Positions 32,219 to 40,808 of a stretch of DNA of 43,064 nt are shown in pieces. Location: assembly GCA_014799925.1 (NCBI GenBank), contig JAAVHC010000007.1:1-43064 (forward strand), written 5' to 3'. The position numbers and the translations under genes were made by a program. The DNA comes from Oscillibacter sp. GTDB lineage: Bacteria; Bacillota; Clostridia; Oscillospirales; Oscillospiraceae. Numbering within the stretch: the first letter of the stretch is position 1; each line of letters starts with the position of its first letter. Below the pieces are notes generated by a model, which was given only the letters and a program-made list of their open reading frames with translations, did not search any database and was not told the DNA's origin.

Positions 32219-32457
32219 GGCTGATCGCCGTCCCGCCGCTCCAGCAATTCGATTACCCGTGCCGCCGCCATATACAGCAATCCGCTCCCGCAGGTGGTTA
32301 TGGCAGCGGCGCCATAATTCAGCCAATCCGATACGTCCAGCATATATCCTCTGGCCGCCATAACAAAAATAGAGGCGAACCGGATGGGCGCAAGCAGGAC
32401 AACAAGCACGCCTATGATATAGAGCAGTTTGGGTAAGAGCTCTCTTACCTTTTCCAT
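32215..32457 (-). CDS. Small two-helix membrane protein
   Basis: 80-residue protein I do not recognise. Two hydrophobic segments (about 10-35 and 47-68) lie between charged ends (MEKVRELLPK, ELLERRDGDQP). It is 17 bases after ychF and overlaps the acyltransferase start by 4 bases, so it is translated from the same message. Perhaps it is a partner of the acyltransferase. Confidence 0.7.
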   Translation of the reverse strand: MEKVRELLPKLLYIIGVLVVLLAPIRFASIFVMAARGYMLDVSDWLNYGAAAITTCGSGLLYMAAARVIELLERRDGDQP

Positions 32458-32474
32458 AGCGATTTCTCCCTGCG

Positions 32475-33566
32475 TTATACGTTAAACCGGAACAGGATAA
32501 TATCTCCGTCCTTCACCACGTACTCCTTGCCCTCAGAGCGAATCAGGCCCTTCTCCTTGGCGGCCGCCATATTGCCCACGCTCATCAGATCATCGTAGGC
32601 AATGACCTCCGCGCGGATGAAGCCCCGCTCGAAGTCGGAGTGAATCTTCCCCGCCGCCTGGGGGGCCTTGGTGCCCCGGGTGATGGTCCAGGCGCGGCAC
32701 TCGTCCTCACCGCTGGTCAGGTAGGAAATGAGCCCCAGCAGAGTATAGCTGGCCTTCACCAGACGGTCCAGGCCGCTTTCGCTGACCCCCAGGTCCTCCA
32801 GGAACATGGCCCTCTCCTCGCCGTCCAGCTCAGCGATCTCCGCCTCCAGCTTGGCGCACACAGGGATGACCTGGGCGCCCTCAGCCCCGGCCCGCCGGGC
32901 TACCTGCTGGTAATAGGGGGTGCCCTCCGGGTCGGCGAAGCCGTCCTCGTCCAGGTTGGCGGCGTAGATGACGGGCTTCAGGGTCAGCAGGTCGCTGGTG
33001 GCAATGACGGATCTGGTGTCGTCGTCGCAGTCGTAGGACCGGGCGGCGTTGCCGTCGTTGAGCCAGGAGAGCAGGCCCTGGAAAATCTCCGCCTCTTTGA
33101 GAAATTTCTTATCGCCCTTGGCGGCCTTCTGGGCCTTGTCAATGCGCCGCTCCACCATTTCCACGTCGGCCATGACCAGCTCCAGGTCGATGATCTCAAT
33201 GTCCCGGATGGGGTCCGCGCCGCCCTCCACGTGGATGACATTCTCGTCGTCGAAGCAGCGGACCACGTGGACGATGGCATCGGTCATACGGATGTTGGAG
33301 AGAAACTTGTTTCCCAGGCCCTCGCCCTTGCTGGCCCCCTTCACCAGACCGGCGATGTCCACGAACTCGATGACGGCGGGAGTGGTCTTCTTGGGATGGT
33401 ACATCTCGCTGAGCTTGTCCAGTCTCGCGTCGGGGACGGCCACCATGCCCACATTGGGGTCGATGGTGCAGAAGGGGTAGTTGGCGCTCTCCGCGCCGGC
33501 GTTGGTGATAGCGTTGAAAAGAGTGGATTTGCCCACGTTGGGCAGGCCGACGATACCTAATTTCAT
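32475..33566 (-). CDS. ychF: Ribosome-associated ATPase YchF (EngD)
   Basis: Obg-related P-loop protein that prefers ATP and binds the ribosome. The 363 residues have P-loop GLPNVGKST (6-14), FVDIAGLVKGASKGEGLGNKFL (G3 region), a coiled-coil insert (about 125-160) and a C-terminal TGS domain (AWTITRGTKAPQAAGKIHSDFERGFIRAEVI). The usual NKxD is YAANLDED, as in YchF. It leads the run of five minus-strand genes. Confidence 0.96.
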   Translation of the reverse strand: MKLGIVGLPNVGKSTLFNAITNAGAESANYPFCTIDPNVGMVAVPDARLDKLSEMYHPKKTTPAVIEFVDIAGLVKGASKGEGLGNKFLSNIRMTDAIVHVVRCFDDENVIHVEGGADPIRDIEIIDLELVMADVEMVERRIDKAQKAAKGDKKFLKEAEIFQGLLSWLNDGNAARSYDCDDDTRSVIATSDLLTLKPVIYAANLDEDGFADPEGTPYYQQVARRAGAEGAQVIPVCAKLEAEIAELDGEERAMFLEDLGVSESGLDRLVKASYTLLGLISYLTSGEDECRAWTITRGTKAPQAAGKIHSDFERGFIRAEVIAYDDLMSVGNMAAAKEKGLIRSEGKEYVVKDGDIILFRFNV

Positions 33567-33630
33567 ATAACTCTACATCTCCTTTATTTTCAAGGGGTTC
33601 CGGCGTTTTTTCAATGGCTGCTGCGCCATT

Positions 33631-33800
33631 TTACGCTCCGCTGTGTTCCTCAAACTGCCGTACGGCATTACACAATGAATCGTCCGTCACATGGACATAG
33701 CGATCCATCGTAGTCTTGATACTGGCGTGACCGAGCAGTTTCTGGAGAACCTTCGGCTGCATTCCGCTTTCAATGGCGCGTGTTGCGTAGGCATGCCCAT
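33631..33800 (-). pseudogene. Tyrosine integrase, C-terminal remnant
   Basis: On the minus strand, bases 33800-33634 read HAYATRAIESGMQPKVLQKL, then LGHASIKTTMDRYVHVTDDS and LCNAVRQFEEHSGA, ending in TAA at 33631. This is the end of a Tn916/Tn1549-type integrase, including the LGHAS box and the catalytic Tyr in MDRYVHV. Similarity stops at about 33800, so the upstream three quarters are gone. No start codon is kept. Confidence 0.85.
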
Positions 33801-33807
33801 AGGATAT

Positions 33808-33869
33808 AATAAAGACAAATCGGAAAACCTTGTAATATCAAGGGTTTCAGGTTTGTCTTTATTCTTTTT
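33808..33869 (+). terminator. Long hairpin beside the integrase remnant
   Basis: AATAAAGACAAA pairs with TTTGTCTTTATT, with an inner GGAAAACCTTG / CAAGGGTTTC stem, followed by CTTTTT. It acts as a terminator and may be part of the mobile element's end. Confidence 0.7.
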
Positions 33870-33992
33870 CCACCTAAAAAGCCCAATAAAAAGGGTGATA
33901 TTCCAGGGAGGGGATAGCAGTCGATGTCACATTAGCGACAAAAAAGAAAGGCAGCTTCAACCCAATATCAGACACAAAAAATGGAGGGCGAT

Positions 33993-34466
33993 ATGGCACA
34001 TATCACAGCGATCTGTAATCAAAAGGGCGGGACGGCAAAAACTACAACCACAGTCAATCTGGACATCGGGCTGGCACGGGAAGTCAAATGGGTATGCTGA
34101 CTATCAATGCCCTGGCCGCTGCGAATGAAGTGATGATCCCCGCACAGGCTCACTACCTCTCCCTGCGCGGCATGGAACATGCTTATCCGTACTATATCAA
34201 ATGTAAAGCGAAAAATCAATCCCTCGCTGAAGATTGCAGGCATCCTTATCACCATGGCGGATATGCGGACCAACTACTCACGGGAGATCGTTGAACTGCT
34301 TCGCGGCACCTATGGTAGTGAACTGCGGATTTTCAACGGCATCATTCCCCGGCCCATCCGGGCAGCGGAAACCAGCGCAGAAGGCCGAAGCATCTACCTC
34401 CATGACCCTGCCGGTAAAGTCTCCGCCGCATATACGGCTTTGACGAGGGAGGTCATGGCATTATGA
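33993..34466 (+). pseudogene. parA: parA (Soj) ATPase, broken
   Basis: Partition ATPase of a plasmid or conjugative element. From ATG 33993 the frame gives MAHITAICNQKGGTAKTTTT (P-loop, with Thr-Ala for the usual Val-Gly) and stops at 34100. The DNA for the second Walker region is missing. Homology resumes in another frame with TINALAAANEVMIPAQAHYL. It shifts by one base near 34175 into SNVKRKINPSLKIAGILITM...RAAETSAEGRSIYLHDPAGK, ending at 34466. One deletion and at least one frameshift mean no working protein. Confidence 0.85.
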
Positions 34467-34630
34467 GAAACAACACCGGAATGAGAAGCAGTGCCGGTAA
34501 GATACAGCTGACCGGCTTCAACGACTTGTTTCAGACTGGCGGCAATCCGAAGGATTCCTGTCATTTCCGGCATTGGCGCCTCCTTCCCCCCGTATCCCCA
34601 ACAGGTCAGGGTGACGCTATATTGCGGTAA
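34463..34630 (+). pseudogene. parB N-terminal remnant
   Basis: ATG 34463 overlaps the parA stop (ATGA), the normal parA-parB join. The first 25 or so residues (MRNNTGMRSSAGKIQLTGFN, then DLF) are ParB-like; the rest to the stop at 34630 is unrelated. The gene was cut near 34540. Confidence 0.65.
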
Positions 34631-34646
34631 ATCCAGTATGATGCCC

Positions 34647-35030
34647 TTATATACAGAACACCGCATACAGCGGCACAGACTTTACTCCATCCTCCATGCT
34701 GAAGTTCTTCCCAGACAGCTTGATCGCATAGGCTGGCTGATGCATCTTCCGGCAGGCGTTCAGGCCTTTCGCCTGGGTATGCTCCGCCGCCTTGACCTCA
34801 AGTGGGATGACGGCACCGTCCAGCTGGATCAGAAAATCTACCTCATAGCCGTGATCTCCCGTCCAATAGTAATGGCTGTGCCCTCCGGCAACAAGCTGAT
34901 TGCAGACGTAATTTTCCGCCATGCCGCCTTTGAAATCGTCCAGGTCGTGGGTGGGATACAGAATATCTTCCGGGATGATCTCCTTCTTCACACACAGCAG
35001 CCCCACATCGGGCACATAGGTCTTGAAAGC
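34647..35030 (-). pseudogene. DUF4143-type ATPase, C-terminal remnant
   Basis: The minus-strand frame shows the C-terminal DUF4143 domain of an AAA_14-type ATPase. It includes KTYVPDVGLL, DDFKGGMAENYVCNQLV, YYWTGDHGYEVDFLIQ, PLEVKAAEHTQAKGL and a typical ending. The ATPase part that should precede it is missing, and the frame runs on into the truncated gene at 35057. These proteins are common in mobile and defence regions. Confidence 0.75.
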
Positions 35031-35056
35031 GTCGATGAGTTGGCCTTTTCGCTTGT

Positions 35057-35533
35057 CTAATTGTGGGCAGTTATCTCCACTACCGCGGTGGGCAGATTGC
35101 TCCGCTCCAGCAGCTGGCGGTCCAGGGCGTCCACCCGCATCTCGGAGGAGAATATCTTGGCGTTGCCCTCGCTGCCGAAGAGGATGACCCGCTTGTCAAA
35201 TACGCACAGTCCCTCTACCTCCACCGGGCGGGGGCAGGAGCAGTATGCGTTCAGGATCACCCGGTAGAAAAAGCGCATATCGACCGTGTAAAAGCCGCGG
35301 TTGAACACTACAGGCTCCACATCAATGTACGTATAAAGCAGTTCCGCCTTGCCGCCCTTCACGGTCTGGGCGCGGCTGAGCACATCCTGTCCAGCCAGCG
35401 TGGGATAAAACCGCAGATCCTCGATGCAGTCCTTATCACGGCAGCTGTCAAAGATTTTCTTGGTATGGATACAAACGGCCTCACAGTTTTCCTTCATACC
35501 GGAAACGGGGCCGGGAGCAATACGTTCAGGCAT
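35057..35533 (-). pseudogene. Conserved clostridial protein, 3' end lost
   Basis: 158 residues. MPERIAPGPVSGMKENCEAV, RDKDCIEDLRFYPT, VDVEPVVFNRGFYTVD-like and VFDKRVILFGSEGNAKIFSS segments match a conserved Cys-containing clostridial family of unknown role, possibly tied to the spore surface. Its members, as I recall them, run on well past NLPTAVVE; here the frame ends four residues later at the junction with the DUF4143 fragment. Start ATG 35533 has AGGAGG upstream. The promoter side is intact, so a shortened protein may still be made. Confidence 0.6.
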
Positions 35534-35584
35534 AATGAACCTCCTAAATAGTGATACAATTCATAAAAGCAGAGATTGCCTCTC

Positions 35585-35627
35585 ACCCCCGCGCGGCCGG
35601 TTCGGGCACATCCGCGCGGGAGGGTGA
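35585..35627. repeat. GC-rich inverted repeat
   Basis: CCCCCGCGCGG / CCGCGCGGGAGGG imperfect stem around about 15 bases, between divergent genes. No T-run or known motif was seen; role unclear. Confidence 0.5.
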
Positions 35628-35702
35628 AGCCAGCCGTCCGCGCCGGGCGGTCTGTCTTCATTCCAGTCTATGCGCCGGAGAGTCGGTGGTGAAAATTTAG
35701 GC

Positions 35703-35731
35703 TATACAAATTTACGCAAACCAGGTATAAT
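35703..35731 (+). promoter_or_regulatory. Promoter of the DUF4364 gene
   Basis: TATACA, 17 bases, perfect TATAAT, 31 bases before the start codon. Confidence 0.6.
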
Positions 35732-35761
35732 GGGATCAGCAATCTGATTAGGAGGCGGGCT

Positions 35762-36289
35762 ATGACCTCATTCGGTTTTATCAATGACAAACTGGAAATC
35801 AAATTCCTAATTCTGTATATCGCGGCCCGCGTCGTGGAGCCGGTGCCCTTCGAGGCACTTCAGGATCTGAGCATGTGCGACGGCGGTGTGGACTATTTCG
35901 GCTTTTCCGAATGCCTGGCGGATCTGGTGCGCACGGAGCACCTGACACTGTCCGACGGGCTCTACGCCATTACGGACAAGGGCCGCCGCAACAGCGCCGT
36001 CTGCGAGAGCAGCCTGCCTTACTCCGTGCGGATGGAGGCGGAGCAGCGGCTGGCCCTCTGCAACGAGCAGCTCAAGCGCCGCGCGCTGGTCAAGGCGTCT
36101 GTCCAGCCCAGAGACAAAGGCGGCTATGAGGTCACGCTGTCCCTCAGCGACGAGCTGGACGAGCTGATGAGTCTCCGGCTGCTGGTCCCCCGGCAGGATA
36201 TGGCCCTGGAGCTGCAAAAACGGTTTCGGAACGAGGCGGAGGAGCTGTATTCCAAAATCCTGGCGGACCTGTATGGGAAAACCATGTGA
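35762..36289 (+). CDS. DUF4364 family winged-helix protein
   Basis: 175-residue protein of a clostridial family. The N-terminal part (MTSFGFINDKLEIKFLILYI through LRTEHLTLSDGLYAITDKGRR-like text) has the winged-helix pattern of a PadR/MarR-type DNA-binding fold. A C-terminal half follows with SVQPRDKGGYEVTLSLSDELDELMSLRLLVP. It is probably a regulator, but no target is known. AGGAGG is well placed. An ISAs1-like remnant begins 39 bases after the stop. Confidence 0.82.
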   Translation: MTSFGFINDKLEIKFLILYIAARVVEPVPFEALQDLSMCDGGVDYFGFSECLADLVRTEHLTLSDGLYAITDKGRRNSAVCESSLPYSVRMEAEQRLALCNEQLKRRALVKASVQPRDKGGYEVTLSLSDELDELMSLRLLVPRQDMALELQKRFRNEAEELYSKILADLYGKTM

Positions 36290-36327
36290 CCAAAATGTCG
36301 ATAAAACATTGATCTTTATGACTGAAG

Positions 36328-37023
36328 CCACGACAAACGCATGAGTAAAAAAACTATGAACGAGGCCCCCAATATGGTAGAGAAAAAGGGGGCGCATCAT
36401 GGTAGAATTGCTGGAATGGATGGAATGTATAGAGGATAGGCGACAAGCGAAAAAAGTGCGGCACAAATTAAAGGATATTATAGTGATTGCGCTGTTTGCC
36501 GCATTGTGAAACGTAGAAGGATGGGAGGACATGGAGTATTTCGCCCAATATCAGGAGAAATATCTTCTGTATAGATGGGAAAACCATGCGTGGGAACAAG
36601 CGGAGGGACTCTCGGCCCAGTCACATCGTATCGGCATGGAGGAAAAAGCCATTCGAAAGGACGGCATAAAAAGAAAGAATACCGCTATTTTATCAGCAGT
36701 CTGAAGGAAGATATCGACTTGTTTTCCAGAGCGGTCCGCGGTCACTGGAGTGTTGAAAGTATGCACTGGCATCTCGATGTGACTTTCCGGGAGGATGCCA
36801 ACCAAACCCTGGACCGTCTGGCCGCACAGAATCTGAATATTATCCGTAAATGGTGCTTGAGCATTCTGAAAGTCCTGGAGTTATTCCGTCCCAATCTATC
36901 CTTGAAAAAGAAACGCTTCATTATCAGCATGAATCCTCCCGAGTTCTTAGAGCAAGTCCTCGCTTTTTAAAAAGTCCTTCCTCGGACTCCGTGGTGCTCC
37001 CCTCTTTCATGCGTTTGTCGTGG
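36328..37023 (+). mobile_element. ISAs1-like insertion sequence remnant
   Basis: Exact 17-bp inverted ends, CCACGACAAACGCATGA at 36328-36344 and its complement at 37007-37023. The 696-bp length is about half of a full element, because the middle of the transposase gene is missing. No clear target duplication was seen. Confidence 0.8.
36399..36970 (+). pseudogene. ISAs1-type transposase, internally deleted
   Basis: The frame from ATG 36399 gives MVELLEWMECIEDRRQAKKV and RHKLKDIIVIALFAAL, the ISAs1 N-terminus, then a TGA stop, then NVEGWEDMEYFAQYQEKYLL. After about 36570 the central DDE part is gone. The C-terminal part resumes in another frame with RYFISSLKEDIDLFSRAVRG, HWSVESMHWHLDVTFREDAN and the end of the protein at 36970. 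It cannot be active. Confidence 0.85.
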
Positions 37024-37251
37024 ATAGGCCAACATACTACTTGACAATGATTATACGTCGTGTTAAACTTTTTGAAATGCGGTGAACAGAGGACCCGCGT
37101 AAATCGATGATTAGGGGGGGGGATAAATCAGATGTACATTTTATAAACAGGATTGTCCTTTTGGCTGAACGAAAAAGATGATCACAAAATTTTGCGTTAA
37201 TGGACAGCAGTTTCATGCTGTTGTGCCTTGAACGCAGTAAAAGGAGTGCCT

Positions 37252-38916
37252 ATGCTTATGAAAACAAGGAAATTAAAGAGACACCTGATCCGCTGTGTAA
37301 GTGTAGTTTTTGCCGTAATGCTGTGCATACAGTCTCTTGGAACTTTTGCCGGCGCATCAAGCACCGCTCCTGCCAATGATGAAAATGTTTTTACCGAGGA
37401 AGAACTGTCGTTTATAAAAGCTATCGAGGGCACCGCTCCTGCCAGCAAGATGAACTACTGGGAAAAATGGAACAAAGCCTTAAGCCTTCAGAGCGAGGGC
37501 GATTATCAAGGGGCCATAGAGGCTTTCCGGCAGACGGCGCCTTATTTCAAAAAAAGTGAAGGCTCAGCAAACATGGCCCTGCTGTTTATGCGTTTGGGAC
37601 AGTGCTACGTTTCCTTAACCGATTACTACAACGGGGCCTTGTGCTACAGACGCAGTTCCCAATACTGGTCTCTTACCCCGGGGGAGAGTGAAACGGCCAG
37701 ATATTTCAATATCATGGCCGATAACCTGAAAATGGATGTGCGCCTGTATTTGAAAACCAGTGATGCACGCTTCAATAAAACCAAGTTTTTTGGGGCTCCC
37801 AATGAAAATCAATACGGCATACTTTTAGGAACAACATATAATGACGATACCTCCGCCCTCACCGGAATCAAGCATACTCTTGAGCTTCAATATTTTAGTT
37901 ACGGCACAAATTTCAAGGACCATACGTACCTCTTTGACGCCGCAAAAGAGAACAACACGCTTTTGCAAATCGCTCTTCAGCCCTCGGCCGGTTTAAAATC
38001 CGTTGAACGCAACGATTATCTCATTGAGCAGGCAAAGTATCTCGAAAGCACAGGCTGCCGCATACTGCTTCGTTTTGCAAACGAAATGAATGATCAGACC
38101 TGCGCGTGGTACACGGAGGATTATAACGAATATATCGAAAAGTTCAGGATCGTTGCGAGCGTATTCAAAACCTACGCCCCGTCTGTTGGAATTGTCTGGG
38201 CTCCGAATTTCTATCCTGCGGATACGGTAGATTTGTACTATCCTGGCGATGAATATGTGGATTATGTGGGCTTAAGCGTTTACAAGGGGTATTCTCCCCA
38301 ATCCGATCCCCTGGGCGAAGGCGTGGATCGCGGACGGTGGAGCAATGTTCTTGATAAGGTCTATGATACATACGGAGACCGCAAGCCCATCATCGTTTCG
38401 GAAAGCGGCTGCAGCTATTTCAGCGTGGAACTGCAGAAAGACATAACGGACTTTTCCGTTAAGCAAATGAAGGACTATTACACCTACCTTCCCATAAAAT
38501 ATCCCAATCTAAAAATGGCGGTTATCTTTAATAAAGAGTCTGCCAGCGGCTGTCAATACCTGTTCTCCCGCAATGAAGCTGTTCTGGAAGCATATAAACG
38601 CGGCATAACAAGCTCTCCCCGCTTTATTTCAGATCAGTCCACCCAGCCCACAGAGTACTACAGCGAGCTTGAAAGCGGGTATACCGTACCTGCGGGCCAG
38701 GTAGAGCTTTGCAGCTATATACTGGAGCCGCTTAACGAAATAGACTATGTAATATACAAAGTCAACGATGTTCCTTATGTTACATACGATATTCCTTACG
38801 CAGTTCCGGTGGACTTCAGCGCATATGTCGGGCAGACGCTTACTGTGAATGTTCAGGCGTTCAGGAACGATAAGGTCGTTGCTCAAGAGAGCTTTGACCT
38901 TCAGGTCATAGCGTAA
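37252..38916 (+). CDS. Secreted GH26-like glycoside hydrolase with N-terminal TPR region
   Basis: 554 residues; start ATG 37252, AAGGAG 5 bases upstream (ATG 37258 also possible). A signal peptide (about 3-36, RHLIRCVSVVFAVMLCIQSL) is followed by a TPR-like region (about 75-140: LSLQSEGDYQGAIEAFRQTA, LLFMRLGQCYVSLTDYYNGA). Next is a TIM-barrel domain like GH26 beta-mannanases: LLRFANEMND with Glu278 as acid/base and IVSESGCSYF with Glu384 as nucleophile, 106 apart. A C-terminal beta domain ends it. Codon use is more AT-rich than in the core genes, and an IS remnant lies upstream, suggesting transfer. Substrate unknown. Confidence 0.72.
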   Translation: MLMKTRKLKRHLIRCVSVVFAVMLCIQSLGTFAGASSTAPANDENVFTEEELSFIKAIEGTAPASKMNYWEKWNKALSLQSEGDYQGAIEAFRQTAPYFKKSEGSANMALLFMRLGQCYVSLTDYYNGALCYRRSSQYWSLTPGESETARYFNIMADNLKMDVRLYLKTSDARFNKTKFFGAPNENQYGILLGTTYNDDTSALTGIKHTLELQYFSYGTNFKDHTYLFDAAKENNTLLQIALQPSAGLKSVERNDYLIEQAKYLESTGCRILLRFANEMNDQTCAWYTEDYNEYIEKFRIVASVFKTYAPSVGIVWAPNFYPADTVDLYYPGDEYVDYVGLSVYKGYSPQSDPLGEGVDRGRWSNVLDKVYDTYGDRKPIIVSESGCSYFSVELQKDITDFSVKQMKDYYTYLPIKYPNLKMAVIFNKESASGCQYLFSRNEAVLEAYKRGITSSPRFISDQSTQPTEYYSELESGYTVPAGQVELCSYILEPLNEIDYVIYKVNDVPYVTYDIPYAVPVDFSAYVGQTLTVNVQAFRNDKVVAQESFDLQVIA

Positions 38917-38953
38917 AGAACAGGACAGGGCTGTCTCAAAACAGGTCCCAGAA

Positions 38954-38991
38954 AGCAAACGCCAGACACTGGAAAGTGTCTGGCGTTTGCT
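38954..38991. terminator. Hairpin after the GH26-like gene
   Basis: A 17-bp perfect stem AGCAAACGCCAGACACT and its complement with a GGAA loop. No T-run follows, so it may be only partly effective. Confidence 0.65.
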
Positions 38992-39033
38992 GTATACTTC
39001 CCCATCCCGCGAAGCCGCTGAAATCAAAGAATA

Positions 39034-39069
39034 ATACTTTTTCTTGAAAGAAAAAGTATCAAAAAGAAC
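39034..39069. repeat. Dispersed hairpin repeat, copy 3
   Basis: ATACTTTTTCTTGAAAGAAA continues into AAGTATCAAAAAGAAC, a hairpin plus an A-rich tail shared with 3247-3286 and 27763-27798. Confidence 0.65.
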
Positions 39070-39132
39070 TTTAATCTCGAGACTAAAACCATTGCGATTC
39101 CTGGATTTCTGCCCGGTTACGATATTGCACTT

Positions 39133-39340
39133 TTAATCGAGGAATAGTATAAAATTCCCAAACACCAATAGTATCAAGCCTTTGCCTTGCTCATCGGGGA
39201 CAAGATTGCGGGGTTCAGGATTCAAAGCATAAGTATCATCAGTCGTATGCCGACATTCTCCCACCACGCTTATAGCACTCATCCTTGTGGCAGGTGGGGA
39301 TCTCACCATCGCACAGATAGAGAATTGTATTTTTGTTCAT
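39133..39340 (-). pseudogene. Small mobile-element protein, frameshifted
   Basis: From ATG 39340 the minus strand reads MNKNTILYLCDGEIPTCHKD then ECYKRGG. With a one-base shift near 39260 it continues ECRHTTDDTYALNPEPRNLV. The pattern (LCDGE, Cys pairs, HTTD) is that of a small protein often found in clostridial prophages and conjugative elements; its role is unknown. The shift breaks it. The flanking bases 38992-39132 and 39341-39515 hold no gene; three TATAGGAA boxes lie at 39362-39395. Confidence 0.55.
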
Positions 39341-39515
39341 TCCGTTTCGCCTTTCTCAAAGTATAGGAATATCTGTATAGGAACGATATAGGAATAATAG
39401 ACGAGTTATCTACGTCTTCACAAAGTTTTCTACTTCTAACTACTGTTAAAACTATTAAGACAGCAGTAATTTGTGGCAGTTAAAAGTGGTAATTTGGAGG
39501 GAGTGTTTCTATTTA

Positions 39516-40808
39516 GAAAATACATCAAAAAATTTTTGTTTTAATGAGAAAAAGGCACTTCAATTTTTCTTCGGTTCGATCATTCCCAAAAGGAACTATG
39601 AGTTGACTGAAGATTTAATAGAAACATAAAAAATATACCATTGTGCATCCAGGCGATATTATGCTTAATGGATTGAACCTAAATTATGATTTTGTAACCC
39701 AGCGAGTTGCATTAGTTGAAGAACAAGGGATTATTACATCTGCCTATATTGCATTGCGATTAAGGGATGTAGAACAACTAAATACAAATTATTATTGCTA
39801 CTTGTTCAAGGCGATGGATGCAAAAAAGCTGTTTCATGGAATGGAAGTGGAATACGGCTTACGTTATCATTTAGCGATTTAAAAAATTATTTGCTTCCTG
39901 TCCCATCCCGTTCCGAACAGGATCAGATTGTGCGGTTTCTGGACTGGAAGGTTTCGAGTATCAATAAGCTGATTTCAATTAAGAAAAGACAGATTGCTTT
40001 GTTCAAAGAGCAAGAGAAACAATTAATTAGCCATATTGTTCTGCATGGATTGCACGATTCACCTTTGAAGAACAGTGGCAATCGATGGGTTGGAGACATC
40101 CCTATAGATTGGGATGTTATAAAACTCGGAAAATTCTGTTCATTCCAGAACGGAATCAGCGAGTCAGGTGAATTCTTTACTTCCGGAACGCCGTTTGTTG
40201 GATATGGAGATGTATATCGTCATTTGGAGTTACCAGAAACTGTGAGCGGTGTTGCACAGTCGAACGCACAGCAGCAGGAAGCATTTTCTGTTCATGAAGG
40301 CGATATTTTCTTTACCCGCACCTCTGAAAACATCGAGGAAATAGGGATGGCGGCAGTATGCAAACATACGATTGAACAAGCAGTATTCTCTGGCTTCGTT
40401 ATTCGCTGCCGTCCTCGCGTTGCACTTGTGGATATTGATTATATGAAATATTACCTTCAGATTCCTGCTATCCGAAACCATTTCTCGTCGATGATGAATA
40501 TTGTCATTCGGGCTTCATTAGGCCAGAATCTGTTGAAGCAGATGCCCGTAGTTATACCGCCGATGAATGAGCAGAAAGAAATTGCTACATATCTGGATGC
40601 CCAGCATTCAAAGTATATTGGTTTGATAGAGACTATAGAAAAAGAGATTACAGCGCTTGATGAACTTAAAACACGCCTCATCTCCGATGTTGTCACCAGC
40701 AAGATTGATGTCCGGGGCATTGAAATCCCCAAATACGAATTTGTGGACGAGGAACCGGATACTGAAGACAGTAGCGAAGAAGAGGCCGAAGGAAAGGAGG
40801 AACCCTAA
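39516..40808 (+). pseudogene. hsdS: Type I restriction specificity subunit HsdS, degraded
   Basis: Specificity subunit that chooses the DNA site for a type I restriction-modification enzyme. The first recognition domain is mostly missing: homology begins near 39516 (KKALQFFFGSIIPKRNYELT), shifts near 39630, runs on as VHPGDIMLNGLNLNYDFVTQ, and shifts again near 39843. There HGM-GSGIR-type sequence lacks one base, ending the frame at 39882. From about 39850 to 40808 the frame is intact: central coiled coil (LPVPSRSEQDQIVRFLDWKV), second recognition domain (WVGDIPIDWDVIKLGKFCSF), second coiled coil and an acidic tail. A start codon in the intact part could still give a half-length subunit. Confidence 0.85.

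Noticed and set aside
34394-34666. 90-codon minus-strand frame over the parB remnant
   Set aside because: The ParA/ParB similarity is on the plus strand; this frame has no recognisable content.
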